NCBI RefSeq assembly: GCF_020740795.1
Contig: NC_067287.1
Location: forward strand, 10,493,501-10,557,500
From: Apus apus
Lineage: Eukaryota; Chordata; Aves; Apodiformes; Apodidae
Direction of reading: 5' to 3'
Length of the DNA stretch: 64,000 nucleotides
Under the pieces are notes generated by a model, which saw only the letters and a program-made list of their open reading frames with translations, was not told where the DNA came from and did not search any database. Of this stretch, positions 27,182-38,347 are shown one piece after another. The position numbers and the translations under genes are program-made. The stretch's first letter is position 1. Each line of letters begins with the position of its first letter.

Positions 27182-27850
27182 CTTCATACTGATGTTTCAC
27201 TGTGTTTCCAATGTCTGCAAACTTCCTGTCTTCAAAAATCAAGAATTCATGTCGATCTGCGAGCGTTCTCAATTCCTTTACCACCTCTTGGGTAAAGTCA
27301 TTCAGGATGTCTACATGAGTCTTCAGGATACAAATGCTGGGGCCCAGGGTGGCAGCCAAGTGCAGCAGCTCTTTGCAGCTAGTGACATCAGCAGAAAGGC
27401 ACAGGTTTGTTTGCTTCTTTTCCATGAGGGTGAGCAGCCTGGCTGCAGTGGGATGCAGCCCGGGCAACCCGGCACGAGCCCCAAAGCTCAGCTCCTTGCA
27501 GAGCCTCTTGGTGGGAGCAGGACCGTTCTGAGCCAGTGGCTCAAACACACTTCCCTGGATGAATTCCTTCACCTTTTCAACCATCTCCACAGCCACTTCT
27601 CCTTGCTGCTGGAGAATCTCCAACACCCCGGACAACGTGCACACGGAGTGCAGGCGAATTCCACGTTCCTCTAACCTGGCCTTCCCCCCCTGCTCCCTGT
27701 CCAACAGCACCACAGCATCCGTGACTTTTAACCCTTCTTTCTGAAGAACTTCTGCAGTTTCCAGCACACTAGATCCACTGGTTACCACATCTTCAACAAT
27801 CAGGCATGTTTCTCCTGGATTAATGGTGCCTTCTACCAGCCGCTTAGTAC
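27182..27850 (-). CDS. UMPS: UMPS coding exon 3, end of transferase and start of decarboxylase
   Basis: A large 669-base exon beginning TKRLVEG. It holds the PRPP-binding loop ([18 protein letters not shown]), the linker between the two enzymes (around residues 200-225) and the first half of the decarboxylase domain: [19 protein letters not shown], then [17 protein letters not shown], which carries the catalytic Asp-Lys-Asp set. It ends KHQYEG across the donor AAG|GTGATT. A CR1 fragment lies about 55 bases beyond this donor. Confidence 0.96.
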
Positions 27851-29323
27851 CTTAAAAATAAAAAGGCAAACGCTCCACTAAATGAAGGAAGTTTAACAAA
27901 CTCCCCCAAACTCAAAAGCATCAAAACTTAAACTTGCTATGATAATGTAAAGATTTGCACATTTGCTCCACATACAAGCATAGCTGCAGCATATTCTGAA
28001 GTCCAGTGGAATTGGATCTTCCAGAGAACAGGAATTTCACATTCACAGTATAAAGAGGTTTTAGTTCAGTTGTCACAGTTCCAGCTCAGTCACTGAATGT
28101 AATTAAATTCATAAAGACTGTTCCTTCTCCAAGCTAGTAAAAGACTTTTTCATGTTTCCAGAAGTTATACATCCCATCAACAAAGCTGAACTATTAAGTG
28201 CACAAATTTAAATCTTTGCATGGCTACAGAAGTTTAATTATTGCCACGAACTGAGTGACCAGAATTAAAAACCTCTTTTCTGCAGTTATTTAAAACAGCT
28301 TTAAAGGAGCCAAGTTAAAAGTGCTCTTCAGCATACTTCCCATTTTCCACAGGCAACATTCCCTGCTTAATGTGCCTGTTAGAACAACCAGGAGAAAAGC
28401 CCCAAGTGCCTTTGCCCTGACCAACAAGAGGCACATGTCCATGAAAGGCCTCCCAGGGGGGCAAGAACAAAGGATGCCCAGCATTCCCAGCAGGAAGCCA
28501 GTGTGAACACCAGGAACCAGAGCCTTGCTTAGACCATGACAGCCCAGAGAGCCCCTGCAGCTTTTGCAACCCCTGTGACACCAAGAACCTTGTGCCAGGC
28601 AGTTAATGGTCCTCACAAGAAGGAACAGCAAACACCTTCATGCCTGACCCACACAGGAGTAATGTGTAGTTATGACAGGCATCCTTTCTAGTTGAATATT
28701 GTTGGAAAAGTATAGGTCATATCTCATGTATAACTCCAGTTGTTAAGGCAGGTTAATGCTCCAGTCTTCCTGCCCCTTCCTCTATCAAAATCAAATAAAT
28801 GGTCCATGGGGTAGAAAACTGATTGCTATGCACATTGTCTACAGGATATGAAAGAAAAAAGGGTTTGACAGGTAAATGAAGATGAAACTAGAAATGTTCC
28901 TTTTGGACTTACAGGCAAGTTCTGTTTGGGGGAAGAAACAAGGCATTGATCTCAGTAGATCAGACAGATCAAGTTGTATATTTGAGTTTCTGGAAGAGGC
29001 CAACAACCCTGAATCATGGTACTGGAGCCAAGGGAAAAAAAGGAACTGCTGAAGCCAAAAAAGAAGCACACACCCCTTTTCCAGAGTCTCCAAACCAGCA
29101 GGATTCAAGCTGCAGCCAAATCAGCAGTCAGCTGATAGAGCCTGACCAGGCTGGGATGCTGTGGGAGGTACATTTTTTGGGGAAAAGAGGCTGCTTTTCT
29201 AACTGGAGTGGGAGCTTTAAACTGGAATGCTGCATATTACACCAGAACCACAACATTTATAAAGTCATTTCCCAAACAAGACAGCAATTAGACCCAAATC
29301 CTTCACGTGGAAACGGTTTTTAC

Positions 29324-29477
29324 CATAGTCTTTTGCTTCCTTCCTCCGGATAAGCATTGGAATCTGGTGTTCAGAGCAGATAATCGTGGCCAAAGGCAGC
29401 GCTGTGTAAGGAACACCACACAGGCAGTCGTAACTGAGCCCAGCAGCCTCGGCTGCTTGGAAGAGCAGCTCTGCAAC
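29324..29477 (-). CDS. UMPS: UMPS coding exon 2
   Basis: Starts after the acceptor tttccag with [13 protein letters not shown] and includes [24 protein letters not shown], standard orotate phosphoribosyltransferase segments. The RRKEAKDYG piece carries basic residues of the PRPP/orotate site. It ends at G|GTAAAA with one base of a glycine codon, completed by exon 3. Confidence 0.95.
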
Positions 29478-29740
29478 CTGGAAAGGAAAACCCGGTGCTT
29501 TTCAGAAGTCAGACCGGAGCGATCACGCCGGAAAACACGTCTTACCAAGGGAAGCAAAGGCACCAACCCCTCCCTCCCGCCCCTGATCCGACAGCCGCTG
29601 TCCCCACAGAGGGCGGGCAGCCCCACGGCGATCCCCAGCGGGCTCCGGGCCCGCAGACCGCGACCCCAGCCCCGCCACAGCCCCCCGGGCAGCGCGCCCC
29701 TGCCTCCTGCCGGCCTGCAGCTCCAAGGGACCCCCTCCCC

Positions 29741-29912
29741 TCCACCCGGGGGCAGGGACACCCGGGATCTGCCCTCCACCCGGGGGCAGGGACACCCGGG
29801 ATCTGCCCTCCACCCCGGGGGCAGGGACACCCGGGATCTGCCCTCCACCCCGGGGGCAGGGACACCCGGGATCTGCCCTCCACCCCGGGGGCAGGGACAC
29901 CCGGGATCTGCC
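29741..29912. repeat. 34-35-bp GC-rich minisatellite in UMPS intron 1
   Basis: Five tandem copies start at 29741, 29775, 29809, 29844 and 29879. The unit begins TCCACCCGGGGGCAGGGACA and continues CCCGGGATCTGCCC. The first two units are 34 bases; the later ones have one extra C. Copies are otherwise nearly identical, which suggests recent expansion or gene conversion. Confidence 0.97.
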
Positions 29913-30049
29913 GGGAGCAGCCACAGACCAAGGCCCGCGAGGCAGGACCAGGCGCGGCGGGGCCCGCTGCAGCCCCTCTTCCTCCACACCCCTCGGCCCC
30001 GGGGACTTTCCCCCCACACCCCCCCCTCCCCTCCTCCCCGACCACGCAC

Positions 30050-30199
30050 CTGCCGGAGGAGCCGCGGGTGGGAGACGAGGCCGCGCAGGTCGATGTAGAC
30101 AGGGGAGTCCCGCCCGCTCCGCAGCACGAAGGCGCCGAAGCGCAGCGCTCCCGCCTCCCGCAGCGCCGCCGCCGCCGCCGCCGCCGCCACTGCCGCCAT
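30050..30199 (-). CDS. UMPS: UMPS coding exon 1 with start codon
   Basis: The ATG at 30199-30197 has G at -3 and G at +4, a good initiation context. The exon encodes 50 residues: an alanine-rich N terminus (eight alanines in a row), then FGAFVLRSG and [18 protein letters not shown], matching the start of the orotate phosphoribosyltransferase domain. The donor is CAG|GTGCGT at a codon boundary. The alanine run is encoded by a GCC-type trinucleotide repeat. Confidence 0.95.
30161..30196 (-). repeat. UMPS: GCC trinucleotide repeat coding for alanines in UMPS
   Basis: A run of GCC-type triplets just after the start codon encodes eight consecutive alanines in the mature reading frame. Such runs vary in length between individuals and species. 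Confidence 0.9.
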
Positions 30200-30424
30200 C
30201 CCGCCGCGCGCAGGGAGATGACGCCGCAGCGCATGCGCGAAGGTTGCGCGGAGGCTGCGCGGGGCGGGGCCCTCGGCAGCTCCGCCCCCCCCCCCGGGCG
30301 CCCCGCAGGGACCCCCCGGGCCCGGGAGGGACCGCGCCGAGCTCCGCTCCCCCCGGGCGCCTCTGGAAGGAGGAGGAGCTGAGCTGGGCAGCGAGCTTCC
30401 TGAGCTCTCCCGGCCTCGGACCCT

Positions 30425-30444
30425 CTGTGTGTGTGTGTGTATGT
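30425..30444. repeat. Short (GT)n repeat
   Basis: About nine GT units with one interruption, between the UMPS promoter and the inferred KALRN 3' end. Confidence 0.9.
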
Positions 30445-30481
30445 GAAATAAGAGCGAGCCAGTTTTCTCTGAACAGTTGTA

Positions 30482-30487
30482 TTTAAT
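30482..30487 (-). terminator. KALRN: Candidate distal KALRN poly(A) signal (ATTAAA)
   Basis: ATTAAA on the - strand at the border where AT-rich sequence gives way to the UMPS CpG island. A GT/CA repeat follows within 60 bases. If used, cleavage would fall near 30,465, about 265 bases before the UMPS ATG. Confidence 0.4.
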
Positions 30488-33400
30488 CAAAAAAGCCCGG
30501 AAACTGCATCGTTAGTATACTGTATTTATAGGAATGCAAGGACAGAAGATGCACAGTTTGAAGCTACATCTGTAGATGATCATATATACTGCAGCATAGG
30601 AACAACATGGGACAGCAAGTCATCACCCCACATCAGCACACGAGTGATTAGACTTACAAAGGAAATTATTTACAAACTTACCTTTACAAAACAACATACA
30701 AAATGAAATCTGCAAGAAAACTGAAGATACATTTAAGGCAGACCAGCAATACACTGAAATAATTAAGGCTGTGGAATTACCTTGCACCTTGAAAATGCTG
30801 TTAGCAACACTGTTTCTTTATTCCTCCTTCCGTTTGATCGTTGCAAAGATTGAAAAGCATCAAATCAATATATCCCAACCGTTTGGTCTTACCTCAGTGA
30901 ATGTCTGAGATTTTAATATTAATGATTTTTTTTTGCACTTCCTATTGCATTTGCCTTCCAAAAGTTGAGCTCGGTGGCAGAGCAGTGCCGAACGGTTTGG
31001 TAGAAAGAGAAGTAAAAGCACCAGCATTAGAAGTTGGGCATGAGGGTGGGATATGGCTTGAGTAGAGAAGATGTTGGGTTTTCACTAGCTCCATAATAAA
31101 GACTACAGTTACAGCAAATATTCAGCATCCTGACGCTATGGGAACACTCACCACTACACAGATCCCAGAACGAGAATTCATCACTTGATGGCAGTGTGCA
31201 GTCAGCCTAGTCAAATGGGATTTGATTTTTTTTTTTCCTTGGGAAAGCACCATTTTCTGATGGGGTGTGAAAGAATGAGCTGGGAAGCAAATCCAAGCCC
31301 TCCGTTAGAGAAGAATCTCCCTCTGCAGTGGAAGGAACAGAAACAAAACCAGGTGGTTGGCCCCTGTGCACGTTGATTCTCCCTTAGACTTTTGTATGTA
31401 CAGATGAGCCTCTACATCTGTCTCTGAAGTTGGTATTACCCCAGGTCACTTGATGCAGGCCCCTTATTGCAAGGGCATTGAAGTGTGGTTAAATATCATC
31501 AGGCCATAGTGTGCAGGTTTGCATTTAGCCTTTATTCACAGTATTTGTAAAGGAGGCCTGACACCATTGCTAGAAATGCTCATGAACTCCCTGGTGGCCA
31601 CAGAACCTGTACAGGTCAGCTGAGGGCACAGACTTTGTCTCAGCATTAACCTAGTTTGAAAGTAAAATCCTTTTAAAAAGAAATGTTGCTGAAAAAAAAA
31701 ACAAAAAGAAGAAAGTACTTTATATAAAAATAGCAGTGAGACTAAACAAGACTGCTTGGTACAAGTAGGAAGAAAGAAGCTTGATACATTTTAAAGCCTG
31801 GATTGCTTTAAAATATTGCCATCTAAAGTGGCAGACTGGCAGTGTGTCATCCCTGCAGGAATGGGGGCTTGGCAGCTTGGTGGAGGTGGGGTCTCCCCCA
31901 GGGCAGCAGTTCCTTTGGACACCTGACAGGAGCCGAGAGCGAACAGCCCTGCTTCCCTGCTTGGCTGCTCCCCGTGGAGCCGGGAGAGAAGCCAGTGAGT
32001 CTCTCGTTGCCACACACATCCCTTAGATCTGGCTGCCTTAAACAGTGAGTGCCACGGTCACTGAGCCCTCGGGGCTGCGTTTCGCTGCTGCCCTCGCTGA
32101 GGCCTCCTTTGATGTCAGCACAGGGTATGAGCAGCGTGAGGACAGACCTGAAGGTGGTGGCAGTGCCAGGCTGCACCCAGCTCGTGCTGCTCTGCTGCTA
32201 ATAAGGCTGTGCATCTTTCTAGCTGCTCTACCATCACGCCTGCACTCCGCCAGCCTGGGAATACCCTGAGTGGAAAAGCTGCGGGCTGAAATGTTCCCCC
32301 TGGGAGTCAGCTGCTCTGTGGGGAGCTTTGCAAAGGCCTAAGGGAGTTTTTATGAGAAACTATGTTTCCCCACCCTCGTTACAGTCAGTATTTCCTGCGC
32401 AAAACATCCAGTAGCTGCAGAATGCTGCAAAGGGGTTTGGCAGGGGTGCAAGGGGGCTGGCCGGGCTGCTTCGCGCTCAGTGGGCTCACTGCAGGGCTAC
32501 TTACTGAGCTCTGGGATCTCTTCACAACAGAGTTACAGTTTACAACAGTTACAGGACCTGTTGAATCTGCAGGAAGGACACAGGCTGGCGAAAAAAGAAC
32601 CTTGAGAGCAAGGTCAGAATACTTCCTCTGTATTTATCATTTGGCAGTGTTTCTTGTCAACTTGGTATTATTCAGGCAAAAGACATTGAGATAAAATGCA
32701 AGAATGGCTGATAATCACAAACCTATCTGGAAGCCCTAGCAGGCTCCAGTTTACTTGCATGTGCTGTAAGAAGAGCAGTGCCCAGGAAGAGGAGTGAATA
32801 TAGGAATTTCAAAATCTTGAGCACCTCCAGTTCTACCTTGAAGAAGAATCCCTTACTTGAACCTGAGCACCAATACCTGAACATGTATCCTCTTTCAGAC
32901 TTCTGGGTGTTGTTTTTTTTCTGTTATTTGATAGCAATGAGAGCCTTAAATATTCCCTTAAACAACCCACCTTTTTCCCCCTGTGCAACTGAGGTGTCTG
33001 CTGTTGCAGTTTGAGATACGAGTGCAGGGGGCAGGAAAATAAAATGATAAATCACTCCAGATTTCATGTGATACATGAGAATTTGTTTGTATTAGTGCCA
33101 AGCAGAGAGACTGTGGCTTAAACTTTACCCACAGGCCTAATAAAAGCTGTGGGTTTTATAAACCACACTTCCATAAACATTTTTTTAAGGGCAGCACAAT
33201 CACAGCACAAAGCCAGCTTTGATGAATAGGAAGTACAGTCCTGTAGTGAGAAAGTACCTGAGGCTGGTGCTAATTAAAGACATCCCTTGATGACTGCTGT
33301 CTGAAGAAGTTTGGTTGCTAAGAAATCAAGTACTTTGCACTCTTGCTCAGGATGAGAGTCTGCTCTTTGTCTAAGAGGTGCTGCTGGATTGCTTAGAAAA

Positions 33401-34286
33401 TTAGCTGCTGCACTGCAAGGGGAAACTGGGGTAGGTTCTAGCTGATCCAGAAGCTTTAGCTCTGTGAATACCGTCTCTTCCAAACCTTTCCACCACCTCC
33501 CCCTGTGTTAGGTCTCTTTCCCTCAGCCACACAGCTTCCTACACTGCTTCTGGCTGCTCAGGACCCCGGGCTCACCTTCTGCCTGTGGCTATGGTCTTGT
33601 TCTTGTAGCCTGTGCACATGGTGCTGAACAGTTTTGGGGTTTTGCTGCTGTGCCTCCTTTCTTTTCCACTAGCTAAATACTGGCCACTCCAGCGTACGGA
33701 TAGTGCAAGCACAAGCTGAAGGCCCAGGTGTCCTACTGGATGTGAAACTGAGCTTGGAGGTGGATCAAAAGTTTCGCAGTACTTGCAGAGCGTCTTCACC
33801 GCCTCCTGGCGGAGACAGCTGCTGCTCCCGCAGGAACACTGCAGGCTCACAGTGCGGTTCCTGGGATGCTGGATTGAATTTGACTCTTGCTCTCAACAAG
33901 AGAGTCTGTACTGAGCACACAAGGTCAGATCAAGCCCTTTTCCTTTGGTAACAACTGACATTTCCATTGCAGGCACAGCAACGGCGCGCAGCACCGAGAG
34001 ACAAAGTCCTTGAGTGCCCTGGGGGAAAAAAAAATATCTGATCGTCAGGCTACAGGGCGGGGAAACCCCGGGCAGGGAAACCCCACCCGGGAAAGGGGTT
34101 TCCCCTCACAATCCCACTGCTAGAGAGGAAGAGGTGGCCAGCCTGCGGCCTGCTGATTTGGCACTGCAGCCTCCCTGCCTCAGTTCTACTTCAGGCTGGC
34201 TCCATCACTGTAACATCAATATAATGATGTTGCAACTTGGCTCGTGAGAGAGAAATGTTTCAATTGTGAATATATATTTTTTCAAT

Positions 34287-34292
34287 TTTATT
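34287..34292 (-). terminator. KALRN: Candidate proximal KALRN poly(A) signal
   Basis: Perfect AATAAA on the - strand, 1.1 kb after the KALRN stop codon, in an AT-rich context. Confidence 0.45.
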
Positions 34293-35425
34293 ACAAATTA
34301 GGCTTTGGACATAAAAGTATCCTCACAAATGCTTTGGTGATGAGGTGCTAATGGCTGCTGAGAGGTATTTACAAGTTTGGAAATGAAACAAATGACATAC
34401 TTTAAACACTGAAAACGATTTTCAAGCTGTAAGCACAAGGATGAACTCACCACTCCTACTGCACTCTGGAAGGCTTAGATGGACTTTGGGCCACGCAATT
34501 CTGAAGCTAGAAATGGAACAGGATCCTTTATATATATTTATATTTATATATATGATACAATATATGTATACTGAAAACCTGTGATAGAAAAAAATGTCAT
34601 CATCATCATCGTCTAGTTTACAGATACTGCAAAAATTTGACACAGCCTTTTCTGAATGCACAGGTTTTGCAAAAGATTTCTGTACAGGGTTTATAAAAGG
34701 CTTTAAAAAAACCACAACAAACACCCATCGTAGTCCCATTGTGCTTAGTCAAAACCAGCTCCAACGCATTCACTGCCTTAATCTGTTGTGTGTTGACTTG
34801 GCACAGCAGAAGGCCCAAGGATCAACGGGGGGATTTTGGTCTGAGCACCACCATGCAACCAGTGTACCTAAGCCACGCCACCACGGAAGCTGATCCAGCA
34901 GTGACCAGAGCCTGGATCTTGCATGTCCTATGCAGGGAAAGGCTGCACTGAAATCACAGCAGCCCTGGGCATACAGGGTGTGTAAAATCCTTCTGTAAGC
35001 CTGGAGCAGGCTTGGAATGACTTCAGCAAAACCTGCCTTCAGTCCCGTCCTGCAGCACATGCTAAGGTCGGCCTAGTCTCACTGCCCCCTGCTATCCTAA
35101 CTCCTCATCTCTCACACGTTTTGAAACCAGTTCAGCAAGATCAAGAGGATTTCTTCTAAGGCTGCCTCACAAAGATTAAGGCAACTGCAATTTTGGCTCT
35201 CATTTCCAGTTGGTGTTTGCTTCCCACAGTCCTTTTTCAGCAACGGTCGTGACAACAGCACGTGTCCCAGGAGGAGCTGGGCAGGTCCTGCCTCCTCCAC
35301 AATCATTTGTACCCTCCAGCTGGAGAAGCCACATGAAACGCAAATGCCAGATAAGAGACTATGTACAGTCAGGCCTGCTTTGTGCCTGTGCTCAGCACCA
35401 GCAGTGTGGGACCCTGGTGGGGACA

Positions 35426-35971
35426 TTACGTGCCTGGGCTCATCCTGCTCATCAGGAAACTCTTGACGCTGGGGACGGGGTGCACGTCGTACTGGTGCCT
35501 GCGGCGCTCGATGAAGGAAGCCAGGCGGGAGGTATCCAGTGGGATCTTGGAATAGCTGCCGTTGTGTGATTGCAGCCATGGATGCTGTAAACAAGTGGCT
35601 GCTGTTGGCCTTCTCCTGAAGTCTTCCTGGAGGATAACGTTGATGAAATCCCTGGCAGCATGGCTCACATCAGAGAAGTACTCGTGCGGGAAGCTGAAAT
35701 CTACTCGGCACACGTTGATACAAGTCTCCTCTTTGCTTTCATCCAGGAATGGAGAGACACCACTTAACATGACATAGGTGAGGACCCCAATGCTCCAGAT
35801 ATCCGTGCTCAGGGAGACAGGAAGGCCTTGGATAACTTCAGGAGCTGCAAACTCTGGGTTTCCGAGGAGTTGGTGGACGTGGTAATGACCTGTTATCTGA
35901 ACTGCATCTTCCAAATCAATGATCTTGACACGAGGTACTGGGATTCTTAAATCAATGAGCAGATTTTCTGG
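35426..35971 (-). CDS. KALRN: KALRN last coding exon: kinase C-lobe and C terminus
   Basis: Starts after caacag with PENLLIDLRIPVPRVKIIDL. The metal-binding DFG is replaced by DLE (residues 588-590 of the joined fragment). NPEFAAPEVIQG is the activation-segment end, then DIWSIGVLTYVMLSGVSPF and DFRRRPTAATCLQHPWL, standard kinase subdomains. The tail ends SRMSPGT with TAA at 35428-35426. Confidence 0.97.
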   Translation of the reverse strand, partial: PENLLIDLRIPVPRVKIIDLEDAVQITGHYHVHQLLGNPEFAAPEVIQGLPVSLSTDIWSIGVLTYVMLSGVSPFLDESKEETCINVCRVDFSFPHEYFSDVSHAARDFINVILQEDFRRRPTAATCLQHPWLQSHNGSYSKIPLDTSRLASFIERRRHQYDVHPVPSVKSFLMSRMSPGT

Positions 35972-38208
35972 CTGTTGAAAAGACAATAGCAGAAACTCAA
36001 TTATATTATACTTTTGCAAAAAAATTTCTAGATTTCATTTAGTTTCAATAGCCAATCAAAACTCGCAGTCAATCACATGTAGGAGGTACCTATCAGGAGA
36101 CCCAATGACAAGGAACCAGCTCAGCTGCTGTGTGCACTGCTGTACATTTGGATCAATGCTGCAGTTGCAATGACAACGCCCTCCTTTTGCACTAGGGAAA
36201 CACAGTGGCATTTTGCACATTGTCCCCAATATAGTTTATTTTCCCAAACTAATCTTTACCGATTAAAAGCACTGACAGATTTTTTAATTTTGAGACAAGA
36301 CTTGTGTATCTGATTGGTTTACTCAGATTCCATTTGTTTACATGGCAACTGGCTATGTAAATGTGGGCAAGCTGTAGCAGAAACACTCTTAATGAAGTGA
36401 AGCTTTGCTCCCATTACCACGTATGCTGGGAGGGACTCTGGTGCATGACACTCCTGTTGCTGTCAGTTGACATGAATGGAGCCACCACTGTTGTCTTATA
36501 AACGCCAGCACACAGTCAGACCTTCTAAGCCAGAGTCCAATTATATTTCATCCCAGTTGGTTTTCCCTCTATTTTACCAATTCTTTCAGTATTTAAGGTC
36601 TCTCTCTCTCCATGGGAGGTGTTGAGCATTGCCTATACACTCTGCTCCAGGGACTTAAGAATTGATTTTGCTTCCTTTGTTGGCTCTGAGATGATTTCTG
36701 AATTTACTTCTTGCACTAGACTCACTTTTCTGCACCATGCATATTTTACTGCTACCTCATGGCTATATATATATATAAAGTTCACTACACTGCTGGTCAA
36801 ATCTCTCTGCTTGCTCCTCCCTTGTGCTGTCTGCATTGACAAAATCAACATGTTCTTGAGCGGGACCCTGGGACATGGTCAGCTCTCACTATCAATACAT
36901 CTCCTGCTTCCCACCTAGCAACAGAAGGTGCTTTATTTAGCATCCCTCATTCAGGCAAACTGTAAATAGGTCACAGAAAATTGGCTTCCCACTTTGTTTC
37001 TGGGAAGTATCTTATGATCAAATAGAGAATTCAGTGCAGTTTCCTACCTGGTTTTTGACAGGTCCTATAAACACAGCAGAAAATACAATCAATCTTACTG
37101 AAAGAAACCAGGATAATTTAGCTTTTAGGGACTAATGCTCACATAAGAGACTGTACAAAAGGAATATCTGTTTTTTTGTAGCACTAATAGGGAGCAGAAG
37201 AATGAAAGTGTCACTGCTTCTGACACGCCTGGGGCTTGGAGTTCTGAGAAGAGATCTCTGTGGAGCTGGATTGTCCACTACACAAGACAGTTCAATTCAT
37301 CTCCCATTCTCCATTTTTAATTGGTATTTAAGTCTGCAAAAAAAGTACACATTATCTGATATCTCTGGCAACCAGAATCTATGTTGCAGATCACAAAACT
37401 GAAAACACTCAATCATACTTCAATTGGTAATTCTCTGTCATCCAGGATAAGTGGGATGTTGGTGAGGACACAGGACAATGCTGAATCCAGGACAGTACAG
37501 TGTCTCCTGCCATGTGCCCTACCTAAAAGAGGTACAAGCTGTGATAATCTGAGTGTGACATAAGAGACTGCCTGAATTTCTTCTCCACAATGTTCTTCTT
37601 CTGAACCTCTTCCTGGGTGTACTTCCCACCCAGTTCCTCTCTCAGGCTCTGCAGCACAATGCAGTGGGCTGTTTTCCTTTGTCCCTCTCAGCCCTCCCCA
37701 CCTCCTGCTCCCCTGCAGCCCCCCATCCTCTTGCTTTGGGCTCTCCAGGGCACTGCTGCAGAGGTGAGGGAGACACGTGCTCCTCCTGGCCTGCCCTGAG
37801 CTGCCTGGGCACAAGCCAGCTCTGCTCAGGAAGCCTGGTAGCCAAGGTGGTACCTGTGTGAGCCCAACCCATACCCTGTGGATTTATCTTATAATTCCCC
37901 TTCACTCAGGTGTTAGTGACATCTCACTCTTGTCTCAGACAGCCTCCCTCTCCTTCATTAAATCCAGAAAGCCCTTGAGAACAAACCAGTGAATCAAGGA
38001 AACAGTGCACCTCTTGTCTGAAGGAAGAAAAGGACCTTGAGCTGCAGGTCAGTAAGTCCTTTCTCTGGTCAATAAGGCCTGAAACACAGTGCTTGTTCAT
38101 TCAGTGATCATCTCTTTGGGGTACAGACTGCACCTCCTCCTGCCTGTGCAGCTGGGAACCCTCTGTACCAGGGCACTGGATAATAACATCATTCTCTTTT
38201 CTTCTCAC

Positions 38209-38347
38209 CTTGATGTCTAAATGAGCCACTCTGCAATTGTGAAGGTACTGCAAGGCTTCCATGGTGTCTCGTATATAGAAGGCGACTTTTTCCTCCATCA
38301 GTTCATCATGGTTCATTAGATAATCTAAGAGACGACCGTCATCCATC
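38209..38347 (-). CDS. KALRN: KALRN exon: kinase hinge and catalytic loop start
   Basis: Reads MDDGRLLDYLMNHDELMEEK, then VAFYIRDTMEALQYLHNCRV and AHLDIK. HLDIK is the catalytic loop, with leucine where most kinases have arginine (HRD) but with the catalytic aspartate kept. It ends AAG|GTGAGA on a codon boundary. Confidence 0.96.

Larger units (their letters stand above)
24390..30199 (-). other. UMPS: UMPS gene, complete (uridine 5'-monophosphate synthase)
   Basis: UMPS carries out the last two steps of de novo pyrimidine synthesis in the cytosol. Orotate phosphoribosyltransferase joins orotate and PRPP to orotidine monophosphate, and orotidine-5'-phosphate decarboxylase then makes UMP. Six coding exons (30050-30199, 29324-29477, 27182-27850, 26307-26482, 25754-25868, 24774-24955) join in frame to 1,446 bases, 481 residues plus stop; the human protein has 480. 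Residues 1 to about 215 are the transferase domain, with the PRPP loop EDVVTSGSS at about 121-129. The decarboxylase domain follows, with the catalytic signature DRKFAD at 309-314 (Lys311). All splice sites are GT/AG. The promoter is a CpG island and no TATA box is seen, as expected for a housekeeping enzyme. The 3' UTR runs to about 24,390. Confidence 0.97.
29560..30420. promoter_or_regulatory. UMPS: CpG island covering the UMPS promoter, exon 1 and start of intron 1
   Basis: A very GC-rich region with frequent CG dinucleotides, in contrast to the AT-leaning surroundings. It contains the UMPS ATG. No TATA box is seen upstream (30,200-30,420). The sequence over the start codon, GATGGCGGC on the - strand, resembles a YY1 site, a frequent arrangement at housekeeping starts; that part is inference. 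Confidence 0.8.
30465..35425 (-). other. KALRN: KALRN 3' UTR (inferred, about 5 kb)
   Basis: No gene is visible in this stretch. On the - strand it has the AT-rich, repeat-poor look of a vertebrate 3' UTR. Poly(A) signal candidates are AATAAA at 34292-34287, 31536-31531 and 30822-30817, and ATTAAA at 30487-30482. Low-complexity spots are a TATATATT stretch at 34,524-34,570 and a CATCATCATC run near 34,597. The full extent is inference; a shorter UTR ending near 34,270 is possible. Confidence 0.5.

Noticed and set aside
29495-30382. A 295-codon Pro/Arg-rich frame on the + strand over the CpG island
   Set aside because: Shadow of GC-rich sequence and the minisatellite; no domain and no codon pattern of a real gene.
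29303-30490. A 395-codon open frame on the - strand over the UMPS promoter and intron 1
   Set aside because: It runs unspliced through exon 1 and intron 1 because GC-rich DNA has few stops. Only its 30050-30199 part is UMPS exon 1; the rest includes the minisatellite.
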